From: Azoarcus sp. L1K30
GTDB taxonomy: Bacteria > Pseudomonadota > Gammaproteobacteria > Burkholderiales > Rhodocyclaceae
Assembly: GCF_018122735.1 (NCBI RefSeq)
Contig: NZ_JAGRRD010000001.1
Coordinates: forward strand, 1,640,081-1,704,080
Length of the DNA: 64,000 bases
Direction of reading: 5' to 3'
The notes under the pieces were generated by a model. The model was not told the DNA's origin, searched no databases, and saw only the letters and a list, made by a program, of their open reading frames with translations. This document shows positions 20,065 to 28,638 of this stretch, in pieces (within the stretch, counting starts at the first letter, position 1; each line of letters starts with the position of its first letter). Both the position numbers and the translations under genes were made by a program.

Positions 20065-20931
20065 TCAGCTTGGGGGGGTAGGCTCGAGCGGGGGCAGGAT
20101 GGAGCGGATCGGGTCGTTGCGGGGAATGGCGCCAGGTGCAGCCGGCGGCGCCTCACCCACGCGCGACTCGATGAGGATCGCCACCCGCCGGTTGCGCGAG
20201 CGACCTTCTTCGGTTGCGTTGTCCGCGACCGGACGCTGATCGGCGTATCCTGCCGCGGTCAGGCGCTCGGGCGCGACACCGGACTCCACGAAAAGGCGCA
20301 CGACGGACGACGCCCGAACGGCCGACAGCTCCCAGTTCGACGGAAAGCGGTAGGTGCTGATCGGCACATTGTCGGTGTGTCCTTCGACGGTCACCGGGAA
20401 GGACGCGGTGGCAATCACGCCGGCCACGGCACGCAGCGCCGCCACCGCCTCCGCGCCCAGCACCGCCTCGCCCGGCGCAAACAGCAGACTGGCATTGATT
20501 TCCACGGTGATGCCGAAGGCACCTTCCGACACGCTGACCTGCCCATCACGTGTCATCGGTCCCAGCACGCTGCGAATCTCGTCCGCCATGCTGCGCATCT
20601 TGCGCGCATTCTGCTGCCGTTGCTCTTCGGCCTTTGCTTCATCTGGCGACGGCGTCTGCGTCTGTTGGGGGCGCGGTGCGGGCGGGACGACCGGCGAACT
20701 CACCACCGCCACCGGCGGCATGATGATCTGCTTGCCGCTTTCGTTGATGCTGATGCTGCGAAAGGCCTGCACCAGCGAATCCGACAACACCCGGTAATTG
20801 CCTTCGTTGATCGAACTCAGTGAGTACATCACGACGAAAAAGGCAAACAGCAGGGTGATGAAGTCGGCGTAGGACACCAGCCAGCGCTCGTGATTTTCGT
20901 GCTCTTCGGAATCCCTGCGTCTGCGCCCCAT
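20065..20931 (-). CDS. motD: Flagellar motor stator protein MotD (MotB family)
   Basis: The protein anchors the stator to peptidoglycan. The 288-residue product starts with a short charged cytoplasmic tail and a single helix WLVSYADFITLLFAFFVVMY, whose Asp in SYADF is the conserved proton-binding residue. The C-terminal OmpA/MotB domain has VEGHTDNVPISTYRFPSNWE and LTAAGYADQRPVADNATEEG, ending in RSRNRRVAILI. It follows motC by 16 bp. The pairing downstream of fliA recalls the Pseudomonas MotCD stator, so MotD rather than MotB is used. The earlier Met frame at 21153 runs into motC and is rejected. Confidence 0.9.
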   Translation of the reverse strand: MGRRRRDSEEHENHERWLVSYADFITLLFAFFVVMYSLSSINEGNYRVLSDSLVQAFRSISINESGKQIIMPPVAVVSSPVVPPAPRPQQTQTPSPDEAKAEEQRQQNARKMRSMADEIRSVLGPMTRDGQVSVSEGAFGITVEINASLLFAPGEAVLGAEAVAALRAVAGVIATASFPVTVEGHTDNVPISTYRFPSNWELSAVRASSVVRLFVESGVAPERLTAAGYADQRPVADNATEEGRSRNRRVAILIESRVGEAPPAAPGAIPRNDPIRSILPPLEPTPPS

Positions 20932-20947
20932 CGCGTGCCGTACGCCG

Positions 20948-21688
20948 TCAGACGACGTATCCCTCCATTCGGCTTTCCACGATACGCGGATTGTCGCCGC
21001 TGGCAATCCCCACCAGTCCATCGACGAACATCTCGCGCTGCGCCACGAGGGTGGCGATATGCGCCTGGAGCTTTTTCGCGATCGGCAGGAATACCAGGTT
21101 CGCCAGCCCGACGCCATAGATGGTTGCAACGAAAGCCACGGCAATCCCCGCACCGAGCTTGGACGGATCGGAGAGATTCTCCATGACGTGGATGAGCCCC
21201 ATCACTGCGCCGATGATGCCGATCGTCGGCGCATAGCCACCCGCCCCCTCCCAGATCTTCGCATGCTGCCTGAGCTGCCCTTCCCAGGTATCGATCTCGA
21301 CTTCCAGCACCTCGCGCAGCCGTCCCGGTTCGACGCCGTCCACAAGCATCTGCAGGCCTCGCCGCATGAAGGGATCGCTCAATCCGGCGATCTGCCCTTC
21401 CAGTACGAGCAGACCTTCCTTGCGGGCGACGGTGCTCCACGCCGACACCTGGTCGATAATCGTCCGGTGACTGACCATCGGCGGCACGAACACCCATTTC
21501 GCCATCTTCAGACCCGCGACGAAAATGCTCAAGGGGCTTTGCAGCATGACCGCCCCTGCGGTTCCGCCGACCACGATCAGAAATGCAGTGGGCTGCAGCA
21601 GGGACGACAGATGGCCGCCTTCGAGCACCTGCCCGACAAGGATGGCGGCCAGTCCGAGTGCAATGCCGGCAAGACTGATGCTATCCAT
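20948..21688 (-). CDS. motC: Flagellar motor stator protein MotC (MotA family)
   Basis: This is the four-helix proton-channel subunit of the flagellar stator. The 246-residue protein has hydrophobic helices at both ends. The cytoplasmic loop carries the torque-generating charges (RRGLQMLVDGVEPGRLREVL), and the signature YAPTIGIIGAVMGLIHVMEN leads into VAFVATIYGVGLANLVFLPI. It is encoded between fliA and motD in the minus-strand operon. Confidence 0.92.
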   Translation of the reverse strand: MDSISLAGIALGLAAILVGQVLEGGHLSSLLQPTAFLIVVGGTAGAVMLQSPLSIFVAGLKMAKWVFVPPMVSHRTIIDQVSAWSTVARKEGLLVLEGQIAGLSDPFMRRGLQMLVDGVEPGRLREVLEVEIDTWEGQLRQHAKIWEGAGGYAPTIGIIGAVMGLIHVMENLSDPSKLGAGIAVAFVATIYGVGLANLVFLPIAKKLQAHIATLVAQREMFVDGLVGIASGDNPRIVESRMEGYVV

Positions 21689-21710
21689 GGGGACGCTTTC
21701 CTATGGTCGC

Positions 21711-22613
21711 TTACGCACCCGCGGGCGGGTTCTTCGGGGGCCGGCCACGCCGCGCGCCGCCTGCCGAGCCGGGCGTGCGTGTGCCGAACACCTGGACACG
21801 CAGGCGGGCGATGGCCTGGCTGTGAAGCTGGCACACACGCGATTCGGTCACGCCCAGCACCTCACCGATTTCACGCAGGTTGAGCTCCTCGTCATAATAG
21901 AGCGCCATGATCATCTTCTCGCGCTCCGGCAGGGCATCGATGGCCCGCACCAGCCCGGCACGGGTATCGGCTTTTTCGAGCAGAGTCAGCGGATTGGTTT
22001 CATGATCGCCAAAATGGCGTTCGAGAAAATCCTCGCCCTCGTCGCGGGCAAAGTCGTCGAAATACACCAGCTGGTGACCGCGCGCCTCCTGCAGCATGTG
22101 CTGGTATTCCGCCAGCGACACGCCGAGCGATTCAGCAAGCTCGGTCTCCGTCGGCGTCCGCCCATTGAGCTGCTCGAGCTCATTGATCGCCGACTCGATA
22201 CGCCGCATGTCCCTGCGCAGGCTGCGCGGCACCCAGTCGTTTTCGCGGAGACCGTCGAGCATCGCGCCGCGAATCCGCTGCACCGCATAGGTTTCGAACT
22301 GCGCGCCCATGCCTTCCTCGAAGCGGCCGATCGCGTCAAGCAAGCCCATCATGCCATTCTGGACAAGATCCTCGACTTCCACGCTGGCCGGCAACTTGGC
22401 CATCAGTTGATAGGCGATGCGCTTGACCAGCGGGGCATAGGACACCACCAGGTGATCGGTATCGAGTTGGCCGTCAGCGTCGTACATCCATTGGACCTGT
22501 ATCTTTTTCCGCCGTGTCCGCTCGGGTGCGGGCACAGGCGCGTCGGAGGTCCATTTTCCCGCAGTGGCGGGCTTATTGCCAGCGGGATAGGTCAGAGACA
22601 TCATGCTCGTCAC
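21711..22613 (-). CDS. fliA: Flagellar sigma factor FliA (sigma-28) with AT-hook-like tail
   Basis: This sigma factor transcribes late flagellar genes and is inhibited by FlgM. The 300-residue protein shows sigma region 2 (DLVQNGMMGLLDAIGRFE, then FETYAVQRIRGAMLDGLREN), region 3 (TPTETELAESLGVSLAEYQ), and region 4 with helix-turn-helix (LREIGEVLGVTESRVCQLHS). About 40 residues before region 2 are non-conserved. The last ~20 residues extend past the usual FliA end and contain ARRGRPPKNPP, an AT-hook-like core. Its start overlaps the flhG stop by 4 bp. A start at the second ATG, four codons in, is also possible. Confidence 0.93.
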   Translation of the reverse strand: MTSMMSLTYPAGNKPATAGKWTSDAPVPAPERTRRKKIQVQWMYDADGQLDTDHLVVSYAPLVKRIAYQLMAKLPASVEVEDLVQNGMMGLLDAIGRFEEGMGAQFETYAVQRIRGAMLDGLRENDWVPRSLRRDMRRIESAINELEQLNGRTPTETELAESLGVSLAEYQHMLQEARGHQLVYFDDFARDEGEDFLERHFGDHETNPLTLLEKADTRAGLVRAIDALPEREKMIMALYYDEELNLREIGEVLGVTESRVCQLHSQAIARLRVQVFGTRTPGSAGGARRGRPPKNPPAGA

Positions 22614-23410
22614 TCCCTGCGCACTTGCGCGACGGGCCGGCTGCGCGAAACAACGGCAAGACGCCGCAGGAATGCGGCTTCGGGCTCATGCGGCGACGCC
22701 ATCGACTGCGGCTGCGAGAGCCCTTCGGCGAGGTCGTCGCGCTCGACTTCGCCCAGCCAGGCCAGCGGTACGCCCACATGCCGGCGCACCAGCGCCTGCA
22801 GGCTGGCAAAGAAGCGTTCGGCATCGGCGCGGCTACGGGCGCGGCACACCGCGACATGCAGCGAACCGGCACCTGCCGCGGCGAGATGCTTGATGATCTG
22901 GTAGGCCTCGGTCGCGCCGGTCGCGCTGGCCTCGGCCACCAGCAGGCGCCGCGGCGCCGCGTGCACGAAGGGCGACGGATCGCTTGCCGAGCTTGGTCCG
23001 GCGTGAATCAGCACGAATCCGGCATGACGGTATAGCACCCGCAACGCCTCCACCAGGCAGGCGCGACGGGCATCGTCGAGCAGCGGCAAGGCCAGCGCTG
23101 CGGCGGCGGCGGGCACTCGACCGAGCAGACCGGGCACCGGTTGCAACAGCCCGGCCAGGGTCAGGCGGCCGTCGAGCATCTGCAGCAGGTCGGGGCCGGA
23201 CGGCAGCGCGAGCGCGGCCCCCAGCGACTCGTCGCCGGTGGCCTCGTCGAGCACCAGCACACGATGGGCCTGACCGGCAATTCGGTGGGCCGCCAGTATG
23301 GCGTTCTGGCAGCGGTTGCGTCCGCTCGCATACAGCGCCACGACACCTGGAGGGGCGTGGCGGAACAAGCGGCGCAGTCCGGCGGCCTGGTCTTCGCGTC
23401 CGTCGATCAT
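22610..23410 (-). CDS. flhG: FlhG/FleN-like MinD-family protein with degenerate P-loop
   Basis: FlhG normally is an ATPase that limits flagellar number and works with FlhF. This 266-residue protein sits exactly in the flhF-flhG-fliA slot and keeps the MinD-like scaffold. Recognisable parts are GVVALYASGRNR in place of the P-loop strand, HRVLVLDEATGD, AGFVLIHAGPS and LVAEASATGATEAYQIIKHL. The deviant Walker A motif GKGGVGKT is replaced by ASGRNRCQ at about residues 28-35, so ATP binding is doubtful. Identity is inferred from position and fold pattern; function may have drifted to a non-catalytic regulator. Confidence 0.72.
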   Translation of the reverse strand: MIDGREDQAAGLRRLFRHAPPGVVALYASGRNRCQNAILAAHRIAGQAHRVLVLDEATGDESLGAALALPSGPDLLQMLDGRLTLAGLLQPVPGLLGRVPAAAAALALPLLDDARRACLVEALRVLYRHAGFVLIHAGPSSASDPSPFVHAAPRRLLVAEASATGATEAYQIIKHLAAAGAGSLHVAVCRARSRADAERFFASLQALVRRHVGVPLAWLGEVERDDLAEGLSQPQSMASPHEPEAAFLRRLAVVSRSRPVAQVRRE

Positions 23411-23411
23411 G

Positions 23412-24881
23412 TCAGGCCCCCCGTCCCGCCGCAGCGAGCAACATACCGGCTTCGTCGCCGTTCAGATGCCATGGCGACTCGTCGCCCTGCTCGCGCAATG
23501 CACGATGCAACAGGTAGGCACGGTTCGGCAGGTGCAGATCCTCCGGCACGCGCTGGCCGTTGGTCACGTAGAACACGTTCAGGGCGCGGCGGACGGCAAC
23601 ATCGATTGGCGGCGCCAGCGATGCTGCCTCGTCGACCTTGGTGAAGATGCAGCCTTCGAGATCCGGGCCCGCATACGCGCGCACCACATCATCGAGCGTA
23701 TCGCCGCGGCAGGTGGCGTTGAGCAGCAGCAGACGCCGCACGTCGCCCGCACCATTGAGCATCGCAGCCTGCTGCGCCACCAGGCGGTCGCGCTGACTCA
23801 TCCCCATCGTGTCGATCAGCACCATATGCTTGTTGCGCAGCTCGCCCAGGGTCTGACGCAGGTCGGCGGCATCACGCACCGAGAACACCGGCACCCCGAG
23901 AATGCGCCCGTAGATGCGCAATTGCTCCTGCGCGCCGATACGGTAACCGTCGGTAGTGATCAACGCGATGCGCGACGCGCCGTGACGCATCACACAACGC
24001 GCGGCAAGCTTGGCGGTGGTCGTGGTCTTGCCGACGCCGGTGGGGCCGACAAGTGCGAATACGCCGCCGCGATCGATGATGTCGTCGTCGGTTGAGCGTG
24101 CGTTGAGCTTGCGGTCCAGCATGGCACGTACGCTGGCATGAGCCAGCTCAGGCGTCGCGTCCTCGGGCACCGCCTCGACCAGCTGACGCGCGGTGGTGGT
24201 GGAAAAACCGGCTTCGAGCAGTTCCCCCAGCATCGCCGCGCGCGCTGGCGCGTGGCGGCGGGTCTCACCCCAGGCAAAGCCGGCGAGCTGACGCTCGATC
24301 ATGCCGCGGATACCGGTCAGTTCTTCCATCAGTTTGGCGTTGGCGTCCTGCAGCGCGCGCACGCGGGCATCTTCGGTCTCGCGCCGTGGCTCGGTCTCGC
24401 GCCGTGGTGCCACATCGGCCGCCGTCGCACGCTGCAGACCTTCCTCCACGGTGACCCGCGGCCTGGCTGCGGCCTGCACTGTGGCCTGCGTGGGCATGCC
24501 GCGCGGACCGTACTCGGTGGCATCGATGCGCGGCGGATTGAACGGGCGCACGGCCGGCGCCTGGTTGCGCCGCTGCTGCGGAACGGCACTGCGCGGGACC
24601 ACGCCAGCCGCCAGACCGGACAGGCTGAGATGAAAGTCTTCATCGTCGATCGGCAGCACCGGCGGGCGCGCAGCCGGCGCGGGCTGCGGGCGGGGAGCGG
24701 CCGGTGCCGGTCGCGCGCTCTGCAACGCACCGACGGCATCCGCGGGCAGCGCCAGAATCTCGACACCGCCCTCGACCGCCCGATTGGACAGCACGATTGC
24801 GTCAGCTCCGAGCTCTTCCTTCAAGGCCCTCAGCGCCTCGCGGGCAGAAGGGGCAAAGTAGCGCTTGACGTTCATGATCAA
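23412..24881 (-). CDS. flhF: Flagellar biosynthesis GTPase FlhF
   Basis: FlhF is an SRP-type GTPase that sets flagellar position at the pole. The 489-residue protein has an N-terminal basic domain (MNVKRYFAPSAREALRALKE), then a long Ala/Pro-rich linker (about 65-180). The NG GTPase module has P-loop ALVGPTGVGKTTTTAKLAAR (about residues 275-294), LITTDGYRIGAQEQLRIYG, DTMGMSQRD and FTKVDEAASL. It is one base upstream of flhG and 198 bp downstream of flhA, the largest gap in this operon. Confidence 0.95.
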   Translation of the reverse strand: MIMNVKRYFAPSAREALRALKEELGADAIVLSNRAVEGGVEILALPADAVGALQSARPAPAAPRPQPAPAARPPVLPIDDEDFHLSLSGLAAGVVPRSAVPQQRRNQAPAVRPFNPPRIDATEYGPRGMPTQATVQAAARPRVTVEEGLQRATAADVAPRRETEPRRETEDARVRALQDANAKLMEELTGIRGMIERQLAGFAWGETRRHAPARAAMLGELLEAGFSTTTARQLVEAVPEDATPELAHASVRAMLDRKLNARSTDDDIIDRGGVFALVGPTGVGKTTTTAKLAARCVMRHGASRIALITTDGYRIGAQEQLRIYGRILGVPVFSVRDAADLRQTLGELRNKHMVLIDTMGMSQRDRLVAQQAAMLNGAGDVRRLLLLNATCRGDTLDDVVRAYAGPDLEGCIFTKVDEAASLAPPIDVAVRRALNVFYVTNGQRVPEDLHLPNRAYLLHRALREQGDESPWHLNGDEAGMLLAAAGRGA

Positions 24882-24940
24882 TCTCCCGACTCCAACAGCG
24901 CTTTACGCGCATCCTGGAACCGATTATGCGTCGGCGACCG

Positions 24941-24967
24941 GAATCGGCATGGCGCGAATAAACCGGT
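24941..24967 (-). promoter_or_regulatory. Weak candidate sigma-28 promoter upstream of flhF
   Basis: In the 198-bp flhA-flhF gap the minus strand has GCCGATTC, identical to the -10 of the flgM promoter. It is preceded at an 11-nt spacing by ACCGGTTT, which matches only the GTTT half of the -35. The position would allow flhF-flhG-fliA-motCD to be reinforced by FliA. The match is weak and may be chance. Confidence 0.22.
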
Positions 24968-25079
24968 TTTCCCCCGCCTATTCCCTTCGTCGAATGCAGT
25001 GAATTGCGGTCGATTGCGGCGACAGACGGGCACGACGCAATGCGCCTCGAGGCTTGGATACTCAGGTGCAAGCGGGGAT

Positions 25080-27185
25080 TCAGGTCGGTGTGCCGACCAT
25101 GCCGGTGATGCGGATGGTGCGCGATTCCGGCACCTCGCCATTGGAAATGACCTTGAGCGATGGCACCGCCCGACGCAGGAAGCGCGACAGCAGCATGCGC
25201 AGTTGCGCAGGCACCAGCAGCACCGGCGGCAGACCGATATCCTCCTGGCGCTGTGCCAGCTGCGCGGTCTGACGCAACAGCGTGTCGGCCAGCCCGGGTT
25301 CGATCGCGCCCCCCTCGCCACCGGCGCTCATCGCCTGCAGCAGAATGCGTTCGAGTCCAGGCTCGAGCGACATCACCTGCACCTCGGCATTGCCCGGGAA
25401 CAGGCTCTGCACGATCGCGCGCCCCAGCGCCTCGCGGACCTTGGCGGTGAGTTCGACCGGATCCTGGTTGCGCGGCGCATGCTCGGCCAGCACCTCGATG
25501 ATGCTGCGCATGTCGCGGATATTGACGCCTTCGTCGAGCAGGTTCTGCAGCACACGCTGCACGGTGGACACCGACAGCAGCTTGGGCACCAGCTCGTCGA
25601 TGAGCTTGGGCGAATCCTTGCCGATGTGGTCGAGCAGCGACTGGGTCTCCTGGCGCCCAAGCAGTTCGGCCGCATGATTGAGGATAACGTGGTTGAGATG
25701 GGTCGCCACCACCGTGCTTGCGTCGACCACCGTGTAGCCAAGCGCGTGGGCCTGCTCGCGCGTACCGGCATCGATCCAGAATGCCGGCAGACCGAAGGCG
25801 GGATCCTTGGTCTCGCGTCCGGTCAGCGGGCCGGACACGCGCCCCGGATTGATGGCGAGGAATTGCCCCGGGTAGGCCTCGCCGTTGCCCACCTCGACGC
25901 CCTTGAGCGCAATGCGGTAGGCATTGGGCTTGAGTTCCAGGTTGTCGCGGATATGCACCGGCGACGACAGGAAGCCGACCTCCTGTGCAAACTTGCGGCG
26001 CAGCCCACGAATGCGCTTGAGCAGTTCGCCGTCCTGCCCCTTGTCGACCATCGGAATCAGCCGGTAGCCGACTTCCAGTCCAAGCACATCGACCGGCGCC
26101 ACGTCGTTCCAGCTCGCCTCCTGCGACTCGGCCGGCTGCTGGGCAGCCGCCGCCTGCGCAGTGGCGGCCGGCGCCGCCGCCTGAGCCACCTCGCCCATGC
26201 GCTTGTGCTTCATCCACGCCAGCGCCCCAAGCGTTGACGCAAGCAGGATGAACACCACGTTAGGCATCCCCGGGATCAGGCCGAGAACGCCGATGATCAT
26301 CGCCGTGAGCGCCAGCACCTGCGGGTTGGAGAACACCTGATTGATGACCTGGCCGCCGATATCGCCCTCGTCGCCCACGCGCGACACCACCAGGCCGGCC
26401 GCCACCGAGATGATCAGCGCCGGAATCTGTGCCACCAGACCGTCGCCGATGGTAAGCAGGGTATACGTATGACCGGCCTCGCCGAAGGCCATGTCGTGCT
26501 GCATCACGCCAACGAACAGACCGCCGATGATGTTGATGACCAGGATCAGGATGCCTGCCACCGCATCGCCGCGCACGAACTTCGAGGCACCGTCCATCGC
26601 GCCGTAGAAGTCGGCTTCCTGCCCGATCTCCTTGCGCCGGGCCTTGGCCGTCTTCTCGTCGATGAGGCCGGCATTGAGATCGGCATCGATCGCCATCTGC
26701 TTGCCCGGCATCGCATCGAGGGTAAAGCGCGCGCTCACCTCGGCAATGCGGCCCGCGCCCTTGGTGATGACGACGAAGTTGATCAGGGTGAGGATGACGA
26801 ACACCACCATCCCCACCGCCGTATTACCGCCGACGAGAAAACTGCCGAAAGCCTCGATCACCTTGCCCGCCGCATCGGCCCCGCTATGCCCCTCGAGCAG
26901 CACGATCCGGGTCGACGCAACGTTGAGCGACAGGCGCAACAGGGTGGTGACCAGCAGCACAGTCGGGAACACGGAGAAATCGAGCGGCTTCTTCGAGTAC
27001 ATCGCCACCAGCATCACCATCACCGAGATGGCGATGTTGAAGGTGAAGAAGACATCGAGCAGGAACACCGGCAACGGCAGCACCATCATCGACAGGATCA
27101 TGATGATGAGGATCGGCGCGGCCAGCGTGCGCAGGTTCTCGGGCGTCAGCAGTGCGCGCAGGTTCAGGGTGTCGTTGGTCGCCAT
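25080..27185 (-). CDS. flhA: Flagellar export apparatus protein FlhA
   Basis: FlhA is the nonameric export-gate protein of the flagellar type III system. The 701-residue protein has eight membrane segments in its first ~340 residues, with FHIPEP-family blocks: LRLSLNVASTRIVLLEGHSG, FVVITKGAGRIAEVSARFTL and DAMPGKQMAIDADLNAGLID. The C-terminal cytoplasmic domain has FWIDAGTREQAHALGYTVVD, HLNHVILNHAAELLGRQETQ and SLFPGNAEVQVMSLEPGLER. An Ala/Gln-rich linker joins the halves. flhB lies 11 bp upstream on the same strand. Confidence 0.96.
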   Translation of the reverse strand: MATNDTLNLRALLTPENLRTLAAPILIIMILSMMVLPLPVFLLDVFFTFNIAISVMVMLVAMYSKKPLDFSVFPTVLLVTTLLRLSLNVASTRIVLLEGHSGADAAGKVIEAFGSFLVGGNTAVGMVVFVILTLINFVVITKGAGRIAEVSARFTLDAMPGKQMAIDADLNAGLIDEKTAKARRKEIGQEADFYGAMDGASKFVRGDAVAGILILVINIIGGLFVGVMQHDMAFGEAGHTYTLLTIGDGLVAQIPALIISVAAGLVVSRVGDEGDIGGQVINQVFSNPQVLALTAMIIGVLGLIPGMPNVVFILLASTLGALAWMKHKRMGEVAQAAAPAATAQAAAAQQPAESQEASWNDVAPVDVLGLEVGYRLIPMVDKGQDGELLKRIRGLRRKFAQEVGFLSSPVHIRDNLELKPNAYRIALKGVEVGNGEAYPGQFLAINPGRVSGPLTGRETKDPAFGLPAFWIDAGTREQAHALGYTVVDASTVVATHLNHVILNHAAELLGRQETQSLLDHIGKDSPKLIDELVPKLLSVSTVQRVLQNLLDEGVNIRDMRSIIEVLAEHAPRNQDPVELTAKVREALGRAIVQSLFPGNAEVQVMSLEPGLERILLQAMSAGGEGGAIEPGLADTLLRQTAQLAQRQEDIGLPPVLLVPAQLRMLLSRFLRRAVPSLKVISNGEVPESRTIRITGMVGTPT

Positions 27186-27196
27186 CGTTCAGGCAT

Positions 27197-28339
27197 TCAC
27201 TCTTCAGGGGCGCCGGGGTCGAGCCCTTCCGGCACCGGCAATTCGGCAGGCGGCTGGGGCGGCAATCCGCCCTGGGCCACCCAGTTGTTGAGCTGATACA
27301 CGTAGGCCATGACCTCGGCCACCGCAGTAAATAGCGTTGCAGGAATCGCCTGTTCGAGTTCGCAGTGCGCATACAGTGCCCGCGCTAGAGGCGGCGCCTC
27401 GAGCATCGCGACCTTGTTCTCGCGTGCGATCTCGCGAATCTTCAGCGCCAGGTCGCCCCGCCCCTTGGCCACTACGACGGGCGCCGCCATCTTGCTGGCG
27501 TCATAGCGCAAGGCAACCGAGAAGTGGGTCGGGTTGGTCACCACGACATCGGCCTTGGGCACCTCGGCCATCATCCGTCGCCGCGCCATCTCGCGCTGCA
27601 TGGCGCGTATGCGTCCCTTGACCTGCGGATCGCCTTCCTGCTCCTTGCCCTCTCGCTTGACCTCTTCCTTGGTCATGCGCAGTTTCTTGTGGTACTGCCA
27701 GAGCTGGAAGGGCACGTCCATCAGGGCCAGCAGCCCCAGGCTGGTCGTGATCATCAGTGCAGCGAAGGCAACCGTATCGGCAAAGTCGGGCATGCCGACC
27801 TCGAGCGGCTCGACCATGAAGTCGAACAGATGGTCCTTGTTGGTCCACAACACGATCGCCGACACGCCCCCCACCAGTACCGACTTCAGCATGGCCTTGA
27901 CCATCTCCGCCAGTCCATGCAGCGAGAACATCCGGGCCAGCCCCTGCAGCGGGTTCATGCGACCGAAGTTCGGCCCCAGCGCTTTCGGCGAGAAGATCAA
28001 CCCACCGAGCGCGATCGGCGACGCCACGGCGGCCACCAGCAACGCGAGAAATAGCGGCATCAGCGTCAGCAAGGCGCCGCTGAGCAGGCTGTTGAAGTCA
28101 CCGAGCATCAGCACAGGATCGAACGCCACCTCGCGCTCGAACGCGAACGATCGCCGCAACAAGCCGAACAGCCGATCCGCCATCCAGTCGCCGAGCATCC
28201 ACAGCGTCGCCACACCGGTCATGGTGATGAGAAAGGTCGACAGCTCGCGCGACTGCGGAACCTGCCCTTCCTCGCGGGCCTGCTCTATTCGTCGCGATGA
28301 CGCTGGTTCTGTTTTCTCGAGATCGCTGTCTTCAGCCAC
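27197..28339 (-). CDS. flhB: Flagellar export switch protein FlhB
   Basis: FlhB is the autoproteolytic substrate-specificity switch of the flagellar exporter. The 380-residue protein has four membrane helices. The cytoplasmic self-cleavage site is VVTNPTHFSVALRYD, where cleavage occurs inside NPTH. The start was set at GTG 28339 because the family N-terminus begins AEDSDLEKTEPASSRRIEQA; the frame upstream to 28387 lacks similarity. A GGAG element precedes it. It is the first gene of the flhB-flhA-flhF-flhG-fliA-motC-motD operon. Confidence 0.95.
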   Translation of the reverse strand: MAEDSDLEKTEPASSRRIEQAREEGQVPQSRELSTFLITMTGVATLWMLGDWMADRLFGLLRRSFAFEREVAFDPVLMLGDFNSLLSGALLTLMPLFLALLVAAVASPIALGGLIFSPKALGPNFGRMNPLQGLARMFSLHGLAEMVKAMLKSVLVGGVSAIVLWTNKDHLFDFMVEPLEVGMPDFADTVAFAALMITTSLGLLALMDVPFQLWQYHKKLRMTKEEVKREGKEQEGDPQVKGRIRAMQREMARRRMMAEVPKADVVVTNPTHFSVALRYDASKMAAPVVVAKGRGDLALKIREIARENKVAMLEAPPLARALYAHCELEQAIPATLFTAVAEVMAYVYQLNNWVAQGGLPPQPPAELPVPEGLDPGAPEE

Positions 28340-28474
28340 CCTCGGCTCCGATATCGGCCTGCCATGCCGAAAGCGGCACGGACGCAAGACGACGTAGAGC
28401 CATTATCACCCGCAGCGCCCAGGCGCCGAAGCCCGATAAGCGCGGGGAAAACCACGCTATTCATTCGCTGCATG

Positions 28475-28489
28475 GCAAGCGCCGGACCA
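28475..28489 (-). promoter_or_regulatory. Candidate sigma-54 promoter of the flhB operon
   Basis: On the minus strand TGGTCCGGCGCTTGC keeps the -24 GG, CG and the complete -12 TTGC of the RpoN consensus with correct spacing; two of the first six positions deviate. It lies about 136 bp upstream of the flhB start. RpoN control would match the flgB promoter in this window. The region 28340-28638 holds no other gene. Confidence 0.45.
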
Positions 28490-28638
28490 GATCGACGCGA
28501 TGGCCGCCTCTCGCGCTCGACCCCACACCCGCCCCTGTCGCCGAGCCGCCCCGCTTGATTGCGAACGCAAGAATATGCCATTTCGGTCAAATGAATTAGA
28601 ATGCATGAATTCTTTCAGCATTTACGTATCCATTTTTC

